38,204 nt of DNA from contig SFHI01000009.1 of NCBI GenBank assembly GCA_004555705.1, forward strand, positions 1-38,204. The letters run 5' to 3'. This document shows, one piece after another, positions 17,501 through 25,243 of the stretch. Source of the DNA: Clostridiales bacterium. GTDB lineage: Bacteria; Bacillota; Clostridia; Oscillospirales; Oscillospiraceae. Within the stretch, counting starts at the first letter, position 1, and each line of letters starts with the position of its first letter. The notes below the pieces were generated by a model that saw only the letters and a list, made by a program, of their open reading frames with translations, was not told the DNA's origin and did not search any database. A program made the translations under genes and the position numbers.

Positions 17501-18204
17501 TCCACCTTGTCCAAATGAGTGGAGAAGGTGGTGTGGCGGCAGTGGTCGGACCAGTAGGTGTCCACCACCCGAATCTCGGTGATGGTGGGGTCGCGATGCT
17601 CTTCATCCCGGAAATAATTCTGCAGGAATTTCAGGTCGTCCAAATCCATGGCAAGGCCCAGGCTGTCCAGCAGCTCAGAAAGGGCTGCTTCGTCCATCCC
17701 GGTGAAGCCATCGACAGTTGCCACGGTTTCGGGAGCGGCGTAGTGGGCTGCCAGGGTTTCCGGCTTTTCCAGAGAGGCCTCCCGGCTCTCCACCGCGTTG
17801 ATGACGTACTTCTTGATGGCAGCAAGCTCGTCCGCCGTCAGGGAGCCAGTGAGAACGTAGACCTTGGCGGTGCGGATGGTGGGGCGGCCCCCCTGGGAGA
17901 TGATCTGGATGCACTGGGCGGCGGAGTCCGCACGCTGGTCGTACTGACCGGGCAGGGGCTCCACGGCGAAAACCATCTCCCCCTGGGGGACATCGTAGCT
18001 GACATCGTCCACCTGAGGCTCGGAGAACACGGTGTTCACGGCATAGGAAAACAGGGTTTCGTCCATGTTTTCCGCATCATAGCGGTTCAGCACCCGAAGG
18101 CCGGTGAGGCTGTGAATCTGCAGAAAATCCCGGATTTCCCGCAGCAGGCCGTCTGCCTCGTGGCGCTGGCCTTCTTTCTTTTCAACATATACACGATAAA
18201 CCAT
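14527..18204 (-). CDS. purL: Phosphoribosylformylglycinamidine synthase, single-chain
   Basis: 1225 residues, the large fused form (synthetase plus glutaminase). It converts FGAR, ATP and glutamine to FGAM, step 4 of purine synthesis. The N-terminal PurS-like part runs to about 150. Two AIRS-type halves follow (FKNETHNHPTEIEPFGGAAT; RECPAPGDVVILLGGRTGRDG; MPFGGKNQATPAQA). The class I glutaminase domain starts near 965, with PGTNCEYDSARA, nucleophile Cys in CGICNGFQALIKLG, SHGEGKF and GHSER, so it looks fully active. ATG 18204 follows GGAGG. It is the last gene of the operon, 23 bp after purD. Confidence 0.96.
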   Translation of the reverse strand: MVYRVYVEKKEGQRHEADGLLREIRDFLQIHSLTGLRVLNRYDAENMDETLFSYAVNTVFSEPQVDDVSYDVPQGEMVFAVEPLPGQYDQRADSAAQCIQIISQGGRPTIRTAKVYVLTGSLTADELAAIKKYVINAVESREASLEKPETLAAHYAAPETVATVDGFTGMDEAALSELLDSLGLAMDLDDLKFLQNYFRDEEHRDPTITEIRVVDTYWSDHCRHTTFSTHLDKVEIHDTAVQEAYEQYLAARVEVYGEEKASKRPQTLMDIATIGAKVLKKRGLLPELDESEEINACSIHVTATVNGQDQDWLLMFKNETHNHPTEIEPFGGAATCIGGCIRDPLSGRAYVHQAMRVTGAGDPRKSLKDTLPGKLPQRKLCQTAAAGYSSYGNQIGLATGHVAELYHEGYIAKRLECGAVVAAAPAGNVRRECPAPGDVVILLGGRTGRDGIGGATGSSKSHNLKSLTTMASEVQKGNAPEERKIQRLFRDSKVTRLIKRCNDFGAGGVSVAIGELADGLRIDLDAVRKKYEGLDGTELAISESQERMAVVVAPEDADAFIAAAEKENLEAYRVAVVTEEARMVMSWKGKEIANLSRAFLNTNGAVKHADVEVASTKRCGRIYEHANLRGIAQELRYASQRGLVERFDATIGAGSLLMPFGGKNQATPAQAMAAKLPVLPGEETDAASVMAWGCDPELLSADPFRGAQASVVSSMAKIVAAGADYKKAYLTLQEFFEKLRNEPLRWGKPFQALLGALDAQLGLGAAAIGGKDSMSGTFLDKDVPPTVISFAIAPLKAGEVISPEFKEAGHPVYRFGPSGLSYGQLKESWEKFHELCLAGKVKAAWAMDAGGEGEAVMKMSFGNGIGFASEPGAVMQFGPAYGDIVAELTEDCDFGYRIGYTTAEPVITIQDESASIEELYTLNTAVLEKVYPTKTVETAEKVPAFSAPGVCSLAPAVKTTKPRVLIPVFPGTNCEYDSARAVMAAGAEADIVVIRNLTAEDVARSVETVAGKIAESQMIFIPGGFSGGDEPDGSAKFITAFFRNPAIKEQVMRLLNDRDGLMCGICNGFQALIKLGLVPFGEIRDTDDTYPTLTYNTIGRHQSRIVRTRVASNKSPWLSLTSVGDVYNVAISHGEGKFLASPELVAKLAANGQIATQYVDLEGNPTMDAVFNPNGSVCAIEGITSPDGRVFGKMGHSERIGKNLYCNVPGEYDIRMFEAAVKYFK

Positions 18205-18227
18205 GGGGTAATATCCTCCCAGTTTCG

Positions 18228-19493
18228 TTATTTCAGGGCCTGCAGTGCCCGCTTGCCGATGTCGCTACGGCGGTAGGCTCCGGCAAATTGGACGCCATCG
18301 GAGAGCCGGTAGGCTTCCCGGATAGCCTCCCCCAGGGTGTCCGCCACGGCGGTGGTGCCGGTGACCCGGCCGCCGGAGGTGACGAGTTTCCCGTTTTCCT
18401 CCTTGGCGCCCGCGATGTAGGTGTGCTCCAGGGCCTCCGGAGTGAAGGTGATCTCAAAGCCCTTTTTATAGGAAGTGGGGTAGCCGTTGGACGCGGTGAT
18501 CACGCAGCAGGCATGCTTGTCCGCGAATTTGACCTCAGTTTCCGCAAGGGTGCCGTTAGTTGTCGCCTGCATAACGGTCAGCAGGTCGCTTTCGAGAAGC
18601 GGCAGCACCACCTGGGTCTCCGGGTCGCCGAAACGGCAGTTGTACTCAATCACCTTGGGACCGTCGGGGGTAATCATCAGGCCGAAATACAGGCAGCCCC
18701 GGAAGGTGCGGCCCTCGGCATTCATGGCCGCGATGGTGGGGAGGAAAATCTCCTCCATGCACCGCTGGGCCACCTCGGGGGTGTAGTAGGGATTGGGGGC
18801 CACGGTGCCCATGCCGCCGGTGTTCAGGCCGGTGTCATTGTCTCCGGCACGCTTGTGGTCCATGGAGGACACCATGGGCTTTACCACCTTGCCGTCGGTG
18901 AAGGCGAGAACCGACACCTCCGGGCCGGTGAGGAACTCCTCAATGACCACATGGTCGCCGGAGGCCCCGAAGATGTGGCCCTCCATCATATCCCGGACGG
19001 CGGCTTTGGCCTCCTCCCGGGTGGAGGCGATGATGACGCCCTTGCCCAGAGCCAGACCGTCGGCCTTGATGACCGTGGGGATGGAGGCGGTGTCCAGATA
19101 GCGAAGCGCGGAATCCATGTTGTCAAACACTTCATACCGGGCGGTGGGGATGCCGTATTTCTTCATCAAATTCTTGGCAAAGACCTTGCTGCCCTCGATG
19201 ATGGCGGCACAGGAGCGGGGGCCGAAGCAGGGAATGCCCTTACTTTCCAGCGCGTCCACACAGCCCAGCACCAGAGGATCGTCCGGGGCCACCACCGCGT
19301 AATCAATGTGGTTTTCTACGGCAAAGGCCACGATTTTATCAATATCGGTTGCCCCGATGGGAACGCAGGTGGCATCCCGGGCGATGCCCCCGTTTCCGGG
19401 AAGGGCAAAAATTTCTGTGACGGAAGGATTCTTTTTCAGGCTCTTAATGATGGCGTGCTCCCGCCCGCCACCGCCGACGACAAGTAATTTCAT
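18228..19493 (-). CDS. purD: Phosphoribosylamine-glycine ligase
   Basis: 421 residues, normal length. It joins phosphoribosylamine and glycine to GAR, step 2. It is an ATP-grasp enzyme: MKLLVVGGGGREHAIIKSL at the start, DDPLVLGCVDALE, VIKADGLALGKGVIIA in the ATP-grasp fold, and FGDPETQVVLPLL near the metal site. I placed the start at ATG 19493, preceded by AAGGAGGTTTC. A much longer open frame runs upstream to 19697 but crosses a repeat. It is separated from the AICAR formyltransferase gene by 265 bp made almost wholly of repeat. Confidence 0.96.
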   Translation of the reverse strand: MKLLVVGGGGREHAIIKSLKKNPSVTEIFALPGNGGIARDATCVPIGATDIDKIVAFAVENHIDYAVVAPDDPLVLGCVDALESKGIPCFGPRSCAAIIEGSKVFAKNLMKKYGIPTARYEVFDNMDSALRYLDTASIPTVIKADGLALGKGVIIASTREEAKAAVRDMMEGHIFGASGDHVVIEEFLTGPEVSVLAFTDGKVVKPMVSSMDHKRAGDNDTGLNTGGMGTVAPNPYYTPEVAQRCMEEIFLPTIAAMNAEGRTFRGCLYFGLMITPDGPKVIEYNCRFGDPETQVVLPLLESDLLTVMQATTNGTLAETEVKFADKHACCVITASNGYPTSYKKGFEITFTPEALEHTYIAGAKEENGKLVTSGGRVTGTTAVADTLGEAIREAYRLSDGVQFAGAYRRSDIGKRALQALK

Positions 19494-19534
19494 AGAAACC
19501 TCCTTAAAGATGGAGTGAATTTCGATGGGAAGGT

Positions 19535-19731
19535 AAATTGTTGTTTGAACGTTCATTAGAACTGTCATTGCGAAACCAGTGCGCACACTGGTTGTGGCAA
19601 TCCCCCAACTTTTCAGACCGGTAACGTAGATGGAAGCCCAGTTATACGAACTTCCCGGAAGATCCGGGGGATTGCCACGTCGCTGCGCTCCTCGCAATGA
19701 CAGCGTTTTTTCAGCGTGACAAACACCAATT
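19535..19731 (+). repeat. Type A palindromic element, copy 6 (divergent)
   Basis: Ends AAATTGTTGTTTG and CAAACACCAATT. The left arm CCAGTG-CGCA-CACTGG is kept with one added A and T, while the right arm has lost its small hairpin (CGTCGCTGCGCTCCTCG). It lies inside the purine operon. Confidence 0.8.
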
Positions 19732-19757
19732 GACCTGAATTGTCAATTGTCAATTTT
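19732..19757 (+). repeat. Type B right-arm remnant
   Basis: GAATTGTCAATTGTCAATTT, the right-arm units of type B, directly after copy 6 and ending two bases before the formyltransferase stop codon. Confidence 0.6.
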
Positions 19758-19758
19758 C

Positions 19759-20943
19759 TCAGTGGTGGAACAGGCGCATACCGGTGAAGGCCATGGCGAC
19801 GCCGTGTTTGTCGCACTCTTCGATGACCAGGTCGTCCCGGATGGAGCCGCCGGGCTGGGCGATGTACCGGACACCGGAGGCCACGGCCCGCTGGATGTTG
19901 TCGGCGAAGGGGAAGAAGGCATCGGAGCCCAGGGCCACATCCTGACGGGAGCTGAGGAAGGCCTTCTTGTCTCCGGGGGTCAGGGGCTCGGGGCGGACGG
20001 TGAAATACTTCTGCCAGTTGCCCTCGGCGGTGACATCTTCCTCGTTGCCGTTGATGTAGCCGTCGATGACGTTGTCCCGGTTGGGGCGGCTCAGGTCGGG
20101 TCGGAAGGGGAGGGACAGGGTCTTGGGATGCTGGCGCAGGAACCAGGTGTCGGCCTTGGAGCCTGCCAGGCGGGTGCAGTGGACCCGGGACTGCTGGCCC
20201 GCGCCCACGCCGATGGCCTGTCCGTCATAGGCAAAGCAGACGGAATTACTCTGGGTGTACTTCAGGGTGATCAGGGCCACGATCAGGTCCACCTTGGCGG
20301 ACTCGGGGATGTCCTTATTCTCGGTGACGATGTTCTGCAGCAGATGCTCGCCGATCTTAAAGTTGTTGCGGCCCTGCTGGAAGGTGATGCCGAACACCTG
20401 CTTGGTTTCCTGTTCGGCGGGGACGTAATTGGGGTCGATGGCAACCACATTGTAGCCGCCCTTGCGCTTTGTCTTGAGAATGGCCAGGGCTTCGTCGGTG
20501 TAGCCGGGGGCGATGACACCGTCGGAGACCTCCCGGGCAATCAGCTTCGCGGTGAGGGCGTCGCAGACATCGGAAAGCGCCACCCAGTCGCCAAAGGAGC
20601 ACATCCGGTCGGCGCCCCGGGCGCGGGCGTAGGCACAGGCCAAGGGATTCTCGTCCAGGCCCTCGATGTCGTCCACAAAGCAGGCCTTCTTTAATTCAGG
20701 GGGCAGCACCCGGCCCACGCTGGCGCTGGTGGGGGAAACGTGCTTGAAGGAGGTAACGGCGCACATGCCGGTGGCCTCTTTCAGCTCCTTGACCAGCTGC
20801 CAGGAGTTCAGCGCGTCCAGAAAGTTGATGTAGCCGGGGCGGCCGTTGAGAATGGTGATGGGAAGGTCGCTGCCATCGGCCATATAAATCCGGGCAGGCT
20901 TCTGGTTGGGGTTGCAGCCGTATTTGAGCTCAAATTCATTCAT
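19759..20943 (-). CDS. purH: Stand-alone AICAR formyltransferase
   Basis: 394 residues, equal to the formyltransferase part of PurH without the N-terminal cyclohydrolase (MGS) domain. It transfers formyl from 10-formyl-tetrahydrofolate to AICAR (ZMP), giving FAICAR, step 9. It begins MNEFELKYGCNPNQKPARIY, and the catalytic Lys-His pair is in VTSFKHVSPTSASVG. SDAFFPFADNIQRA and AQPGGSIRD are typical of the C-terminal substrate site. The missing cyclohydrolase is supplied by the next gene upstream, 12 bp away. Gene symbol purH is used for the activity only; the protein is not bifunctional. Confidence 0.92.
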   Translation of the reverse strand: MNEFELKYGCNPNQKPARIYMADGSDLPITILNGRPGYINFLDALNSWQLVKELKEATGMCAVTSFKHVSPTSASVGRVLPPELKKACFVDDIEGLDENPLACAYARARGADRMCSFGDWVALSDVCDALTAKLIAREVSDGVIAPGYTDEALAILKTKRKGGYNVVAIDPNYVPAEQETKQVFGITFQQGRNNFKIGEHLLQNIVTENKDIPESAKVDLIVALITLKYTQSNSVCFAYDGQAIGVGAGQQSRVHCTRLAGSKADTWFLRQHPKTLSLPFRPDLSRPNRDNVIDGYINGNEEDVTAEGNWQKYFTVRPEPLTPGDKKAFLSSRQDVALGSDAFFPFADNIQRAVASGVRYIAQPGGSIRDDLVIEECDKHGVAMAFTGMRLFHH

Positions 20944-20955
20944 GGCTTTTCCTCC

Positions 20956-21669
20956 TTAAACGTGCTTGTTGAGAATCCGCTGCTCAAATTTGCGGGTTTT
21001 CAGGTCCGTATAGCGGACGAAGAGGGAGATTTTGTTGCTCTCGTTCAGGTTTTCCCACAGCTCCCGGGTGAAATCGTCGATGTCCGCCGGGATGGACACA
21101 CGCTCCGGCTCACCCTGGAAGGTGGGAATCACGGGATTGCCGTTGCAGACATAGGTGTGCAGGAAATGGCCGAGACCCGCAGTGGCAGGATATTCATAGA
21201 AGAACCTTGCACAGCCCATTCCCTCGGGGTCTGCGGCTTTCAGGATGGACATCTTGTAGCTTCCATCGCCAGCCTGAAGGCCGGAAATCCGGGGGGTCCA
21301 GTTGGGGCCGTCATCCTCAAACTGCCGGGTGCGCAGGGCAGCTTCCCAGCTTTCGCCCTTAGCCAGGTGCTCCCAGATGGTGTCGGTCTGGTCGCCGTTG
21401 GTGACGATGAGACCCTGGCCGATTTCTCTAACGGGGTGGTAGATGATCAGGTGGGGGTCCTTCATAAGGGAGGGATCGTAGGCTTCCGTGCGGATGCCGT
21501 CGGGCTCCTGGATGAACACCCGGTTGCGGCTGTTGACGCTGCGGCCCATAATGAAATAGGCGGCCACCGCTTTCGTGCCGTCAGGGGTGACCCCAAGCAC
21601 GATGCCCCGGCCGGGGTAGGTGTTGCCCTCCAACCGCTCAGACATGGATTTGACTTCGTAGACGTTCAT
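20956..21669 (-). CDS. purO: IMP cyclohydrolase, PurO-like family
   Basis: 237 residues of the IMP_cyclohyd family first known from archaeal PurO, unrelated to the PurH cyclohydrolase domain. It should close the ring of FAICAR to IMP, step 10. Recognisable parts are NTYPGRGIVLGVTPDG, AAYFIMGRSVNSRNRVF, DPSLMKDPHLIIYHPVRE, VTNGDQTDTIWEHL and FEDDGPNWTPRISG. It abuts purN with no gap (its ATG begins at the base after the purN stop). Standing between purN and the stand-alone formyltransferase, it completes a split replacement for PurH. Family is assigned from memory of these motifs; I am fairly sure. Confidence 0.88.
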   Translation of the reverse strand: MNVYEVKSMSERLEGNTYPGRGIVLGVTPDGTKAVAAYFIMGRSVNSRNRVFIQEPDGIRTEAYDPSLMKDPHLIIYHPVREIGQGLIVTNGDQTDTIWEHLAKGESWEAALRTRQFEDDGPNWTPRISGLQAGDGSYKMSILKAADPEGMGCARFFYEYPATAGLGHFLHTYVCNGNPVIPTFQGEPERVSIPADIDDFTRELWENLNESNKISLFVRYTDLKTRKFEQRILNKHV

Positions 21670-22305
21670 TTACGTTTCCTCCTTGATAATCACATGGCGG
21701 CCTTCCACTTTCAGACAACCCTGGCAGAAAAGGGATACGGCCTGGGGCAGGAGCTTCCATTCGGCCTCCGTCATGATGCGCTTCTGCAGGGTTTCGGGGG
21801 TATCTCCCTCCAGGACGGGAACGCTCTTCTGAGCGATGATGGGGCCGCCGTCGCATTCCTCGGTGACAAAATGCACGGTGGCGCCGGAGACCTTGACCCC
21901 GTAGCGCAGCGCCTCCTCGTGAACGTGGAGCCCATAGTAGCCGGGGCCGCAGAAGGAGGGAATCAGGGCGGGGTGGACATTCATAATGGCGTTGGGGTAG
22001 GCATCCACAAGCTCCTGGGTGAAGATAATCATGCAGCCCGCCAGCACCACGAGATCAATGTCAAGTTTTTTGAGCAGCTCCACCAGAGCCAGAGTCATGG
22101 CCCGGTTGGAGTCAAATTCCTTCCGGGGCAGCACGAAACCCGGGATTCCGGCCTTTGCCGCCCGCTCCAGGGCGTAGGCCCCGGCCTTGGAGGAAATCAC
22201 GGCGGTGATTTTGCCGCCGCCCAATTCGCCCCGGGTCTGGGCATCAATCAGGGCCTGGAGATTGGTGCCGCCTCCGGAAACCAGAACAGCAATTTTGGTA
22301 CTCAC
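21670..22305 (-). CDS. purN: Phosphoribosylglycinamide formyltransferase
   Basis: 211 residues, folate-dependent GAR transformylase (step 3, GAR to FGAR with 10-formyl-tetrahydrofolate). IAVLVSGGGTNLQAL is the phosphate-binding start. The catalytic Asn and His are in MNVHPALIPSF and the catalytic Asp in VTEECDGGPII. ATG 22305 overlaps the purM stop by 4 bp, so the two are coupled. Confidence 0.96.
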   Translation of the reverse strand: MSTKIAVLVSGGGTNLQALIDAQTRGELGGGKITAVISSKAGAYALERAAKAGIPGFVLPRKEFDSNRAMTLALVELLKKLDIDLVVLAGCMIIFTQELVDAYPNAIMNVHPALIPSFCGPGYYGLHVHEEALRYGVKVSGATVHFVTEECDGGPIIAQKSVPVLEGDTPETLQKRIMTEAEWKLLPQAVSLFCQGCLKVEGRHVIIKEET

Positions 22306-23354
22306 GCCAGAACCACCTTTTCTTCGCCCGGTGCTATGGAGCCGACGACGTAGGCGGTTTCCCCGTGAGCGGTGAGGATGGAGAGGGCTTCCTCTGCCTG
22401 TTCGGCAGGAACCACTACGCTCATGCCTACGCCCATATTGTAGGTGTTGAACATATCCCGCTCCGGAATATTGCCAAAGGAGGCAATCAGGTCGAAGATG
22501 GGGAGAATGCGCACCTTGGACTTGTCGATTCTGGCGCAGAGGCCATCAGGAATGGAGCGGGGGATGTTCTCGTAGAAACCGCCGCCGGTGATGTGGGAGA
22601 TGCCCTTCACGTCCACTTTTTCCAGCAGGGCCAGAATGGACTTTACATAAATCCGGGTGGGCACCAGCAGGCTTTCGGCGATGGTCTTGCCGCCCAACTC
22701 TTCCCGGGGGACGTACAGCTGGGGATTGTTGTTATCAATATCAAAGACCTTCCGGCACAGGGAGAAGCCGTTGCTGTGAATGCCGGTGGAGGCCAGGGCG
22801 ATGACCACATCCCCGGTGCGCATCCGGGTATTGTCGATGATTTTCTTCTTGTCCACGATGCCTACGGCAAAGCCCGCCAGGTCGTAGTCCTCCTGGGGCA
22901 TCAGGCCCGGGTGCTCCGCGGTTTCGCCGCCGATCAAGGCAGCGCCGGACTGGACGCAGCCCTCGGCCACGCCGGAGACGATCTCGGCAATCTTCTCGGG
23001 GTAATTCTTGCCGCAGGCGATGTAGTCCAGGAAGAACAAGGGCTTCGCGCCGCAGCAGATGATGTCGTTGACGCACATGGCCACGGCATCGATGCCGATG
23101 GTGTCGTGCTTGTCCATGAGAATGGCCAGCTTCACCTTGGTGCCGCAGCCGTCGGTGCCGGAGACAAGGACAGGCTCCTCCATCCCGGCAAGATTCAGCC
23201 CGAAGCAGCCGCCGAAGCCGCCCACGTCATCCAGGCAACCTTCGTTGCGGGTGCGGGCAATGTGCCGCTTCATCAGCTCCACGGCCTTGTAGCCCGCGGT
23301 AATATCCACGCCAGCAGCGGCATAGCTGGCGGACTGGGAGTTTTTGTGATCCAT
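22302..23354 (-). CDS. purM: Phosphoribosylformylglycinamidine cyclo-ligase (AIR synthetase)
   Basis: 350 residues, usual length. It closes FGAM to AIR with ATP, step 5. Motifs: YAAAGVDITAGYKAVELMK, SGTDGCGTKVKLA, AMCVNDIICCGAKPLFFLDY, ALIGGETAEHPG, and GIHSNGFSLCRKV. AAAGGAGC precedes the ATG. It lies 433 bp after purF, with only repeats between. Confidence 0.96.
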   Translation of the reverse strand: MDHKNSQSASYAAAGVDITAGYKAVELMKRHIARTRNEGCLDDVGGFGGCFGLNLAGMEEPVLVSGTDGCGTKVKLAILMDKHDTIGIDAVAMCVNDIICCGAKPLFFLDYIACGKNYPEKIAEIVSGVAEGCVQSGAALIGGETAEHPGLMPQEDYDLAGFAVGIVDKKKIIDNTRMRTGDVVIALASTGIHSNGFSLCRKVFDIDNNNPQLYVPREELGGKTIAESLLVPTRIYVKSILALLEKVDVKGISHITGGGFYENIPRSIPDGLCARIDKSKVRILPIFDLIASFGNIPERDMFNTYNMGVGMSVVVPAEQAEEALSILTAHGETAYVVGSIAPGEEKVVLA

Positions 23355-23416
23355 AATAACGCTCCTTTGTTAGAAGTTCGTTGATTTGATGGGAATGTAA
23401 ATGGCGCTTTCGCTTA

Positions 23417-23757
23417 CGAATTGACAATTGACAATTAACAATTGACAATTATGGAATCCCCTTCGGGGATGAATAAAAGTCAGGTGGGCGCGGCAGCCTG
23501 GAAAATCGGTTTATGTAGATTTGGAATGAACCCAGTCTTTACTGTAGGGGAGCCATTCATGGCTCCCGCGGGGCAGTACGTTTTCGCCGAAATGCTGAGG
23601 AAATCGGAACATTTCACCGCCGGGAGCCATGAATGGCTCCCCTACAGTGATTTTTCGACGTTTTCAAAACAGACCACCAAACACCAATTTGTCATTTTTA
23701 TTCGTCCCGAAGGGACACCTTAATTGTCAATTGTCAATTGTTAATTGTCAATTCGTT
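23417..23757 (+). repeat. Type B element carrying a nested type C-like element
   Basis: The left arm has repeated ATTGACAATT units and ends GGAATCCCCTTCGGGGATGA; the right arm has TTCGTCCCGAAGGGACACC and then ATTGTCAATT units. The expected AT-rich centre is replaced by the element at 23503-23690. It sits between purF and purM inside the operon. Confidence 0.8.
23503..23690 (+). repeat. Type C-like palindrome (GTAGGGGAGCC arms) nested in type B
   Basis: Right end CAAACACCAATTT is intact; the left end AAATCGGTTTATG matches AAATTGGTGTTTG at 10 of 13 positions. The arms start TGTAGGGGAGCCATTCATGG and are inverted on the right. Each arm holds the palindrome GGGAGCCAT-TC-ATGGCTCCC, the same layout as the element at 8498 with different pairs. 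Confidence 0.78.
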
Positions 23758-23787
23758 CCCTAAACACTGCTTTATCTGACAAATGGG

Positions 23788-25209
23788 TCAGTCTTTGCCC
23801 GTCCAGCAGTAGGTGCAGACCTTGTCCCGGTCCAAGCCGATGGCTTCGAGCAATCCGTCCAGGGACTGGTAGCCCAGGGAGTCGAAGCCCATTTCCTTGC
23901 AGATGGACTCCAACATACATTTGCCCCGCTTCGTGGAGCCGTCGGCGTACTCCTCAAGATGCTTCTGCCCCTCGTCTCCCTCCAGGGCCTGGATGGTCCG
24001 GCGGGAGATCAGCTCCATTTCCGAGTTGCTCCGGGAGAAGTTCAGGAATTTGCAGCCGTACATGATGGGCGGGCAGGCGGAGCGCATATGCACTTCCTTG
24101 GCGCCGCTGTTGTAGAGGAAATCCACGGTCTCCCGCAGCTGGGTGCCCCGGACGATGGAGTCGTCCACGAACAGCAGCTTCTTGTCCTGGATCAGTTCGG
24201 GGACGGGAATCTGCTTCATTTCCGCCACCAGGTTCCGAATCTCCTGGTTGCTGGGGGTGAAGGAACGGGACCAGGTGGGGGTGTACTTGACGAAGGGACG
24301 GGCGAAGGGCTTGTGGGAGTGGTTTGCGTAGCCGATGGCGTGGGGAAGTCCGGAGTCCGGAACACCCGCCACGAAATCCACGTCCGGCATGGTGCCGGCG
24401 GCCAGTTCGTTGCGTGCCATGATCTCGCCGTTGCGGTAGCGCATGACTTCCACATTTCGGCCCTCGTAGTTGGAGTTGGGGTAGCCGTAATAGGTCCAGA
24501 GGAAGGCGCAGATTTTCATCTTCTCCCCGGGGGCGGCCAGCTGCTGCAGCCCCTCGGGAGTGATGCGGACAATCTCCCCCGGGCCCAGTTCATAGCAGTC
24601 CTTGTAGCCCAGCTTGTTATAGGCGAAGGATTCAAAGCTCACACACAGGCCGTTGTCATTCTGACCCACGAGCACCGGGAGCCTGCCCAACTTATCCCGG
24701 GCGGCAATGATGCAGTCGGGGAAGAGAAGCAGAATGGTGCAGGAGCCGTCGATGACCTCCTGGGCGTGGCGGATGCCGTCAATCAGGTTATCCTTCTGGT
24801 TGATGAGGGCGGCGGTCAGCTCCGTGTTGTTGACCTGACCCGAGGACATGGCCATGAACTGATGGCCGGGGCCGGAGAAGGCTTCCGCCACCAGCGCCTC
24901 GGCGTTGTTGATGATGCCCACGGTGGAGATGGCGAAGAGTCCCAGGTGGGAGCGCACCAGCAGGGGCTGGGGATCGGTGTCGGAGATGCAGCCGATGCCG
25001 GCGCAGCCGGTGAATTTCGTCATATCCCCCTCAAACTTGGTGCGGAAGGGGGTGTTCTCGATGTTGTGAATCTGCCGCTGGAAGCCACGGGCCTGGTCGT
25101 AGAACACCATACCGCCCCGGCGGTTGCCCAGGTGGGAGTGGTAGTCGGTGCCGAAATAGACGTCATAAATGCAGTTTTTGCGGGAAATTGCCCCAAAAAA
25201 ACCACCCAT
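23788..25209 (-). CDS. purF: Amidophosphoribosyltransferase-like protein with a degenerate glutaminase site
   Basis: 473 residues. PurF makes phosphoribosylamine from PRPP and glutamine, the first step of the pathway. The phosphoribosyltransferase half looks active, with PRPP motif LLFVDDSIVRGT. Cys residues that match the Fe-S ligands of the B. subtilis enzyme are kept (KICAFLW, YGCKF, CTYCWTG). The N-terminal glutaminase half is abnormal: it begins MGGFFGAIS where active enzymes have a free N-terminal Cys (CGVFG). The region matching HNG reads TVG, and the VRYPTAG arginine region reads ISDTDPQ. So glutamine hydrolysis should be lost. GGAGGATTCCTGT before the ATG fixes the start. It may use free ammonia or another glutaminase, or a second PurF may exist elsewhere. 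It lies 34 bp after purC. Confidence 0.85.
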   Translation of the reverse strand: MGGFFGAISRKNCIYDVYFGTDYHSHLGNRRGGMVFYDQARGFQRQIHNIENTPFRTKFEGDMTKFTGCAGIGCISDTDPQPLLVRSHLGLFAISTVGIINNAEALVAEAFSGPGHQFMAMSSGQVNNTELTAALINQKDNLIDGIRHAQEVIDGSCTILLLFPDCIIAARDKLGRLPVLVGQNDNGLCVSFESFAYNKLGYKDCYELGPGEIVRITPEGLQQLAAPGEKMKICAFLWTYYGYPNSNYEGRNVEVMRYRNGEIMARNELAAGTMPDVDFVAGVPDSGLPHAIGYANHSHKPFARPFVKYTPTWSRSFTPSNQEIRNLVAEMKQIPVPELIQDKKLLFVDDSIVRGTQLRETVDFLYNSGAKEVHMRSACPPIMYGCKFLNFSRSNSEMELISRRTIQALEGDEGQKHLEEYADGSTKRGKCMLESICKEMGFDSLGYQSLDGLLEAIGLDRDKVCTYCWTGKD

Positions 25210-25243
25210 ACAGGAATCCTCCTTGGAATAGACAGTGAAAGAA

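Noticed and set aside
14617..18276. A 1219-residue open frame antisense to purL
   Set aside because: It mirrors purL codon structure in a GC-rich gene, has Gly/His/Leu/Val-rich composition with no domain, and no ribosome binding site. The same holds for the 673-residue frame antisense to typA (5756-7777) and the long frame opposite the response regulator (588-1622).
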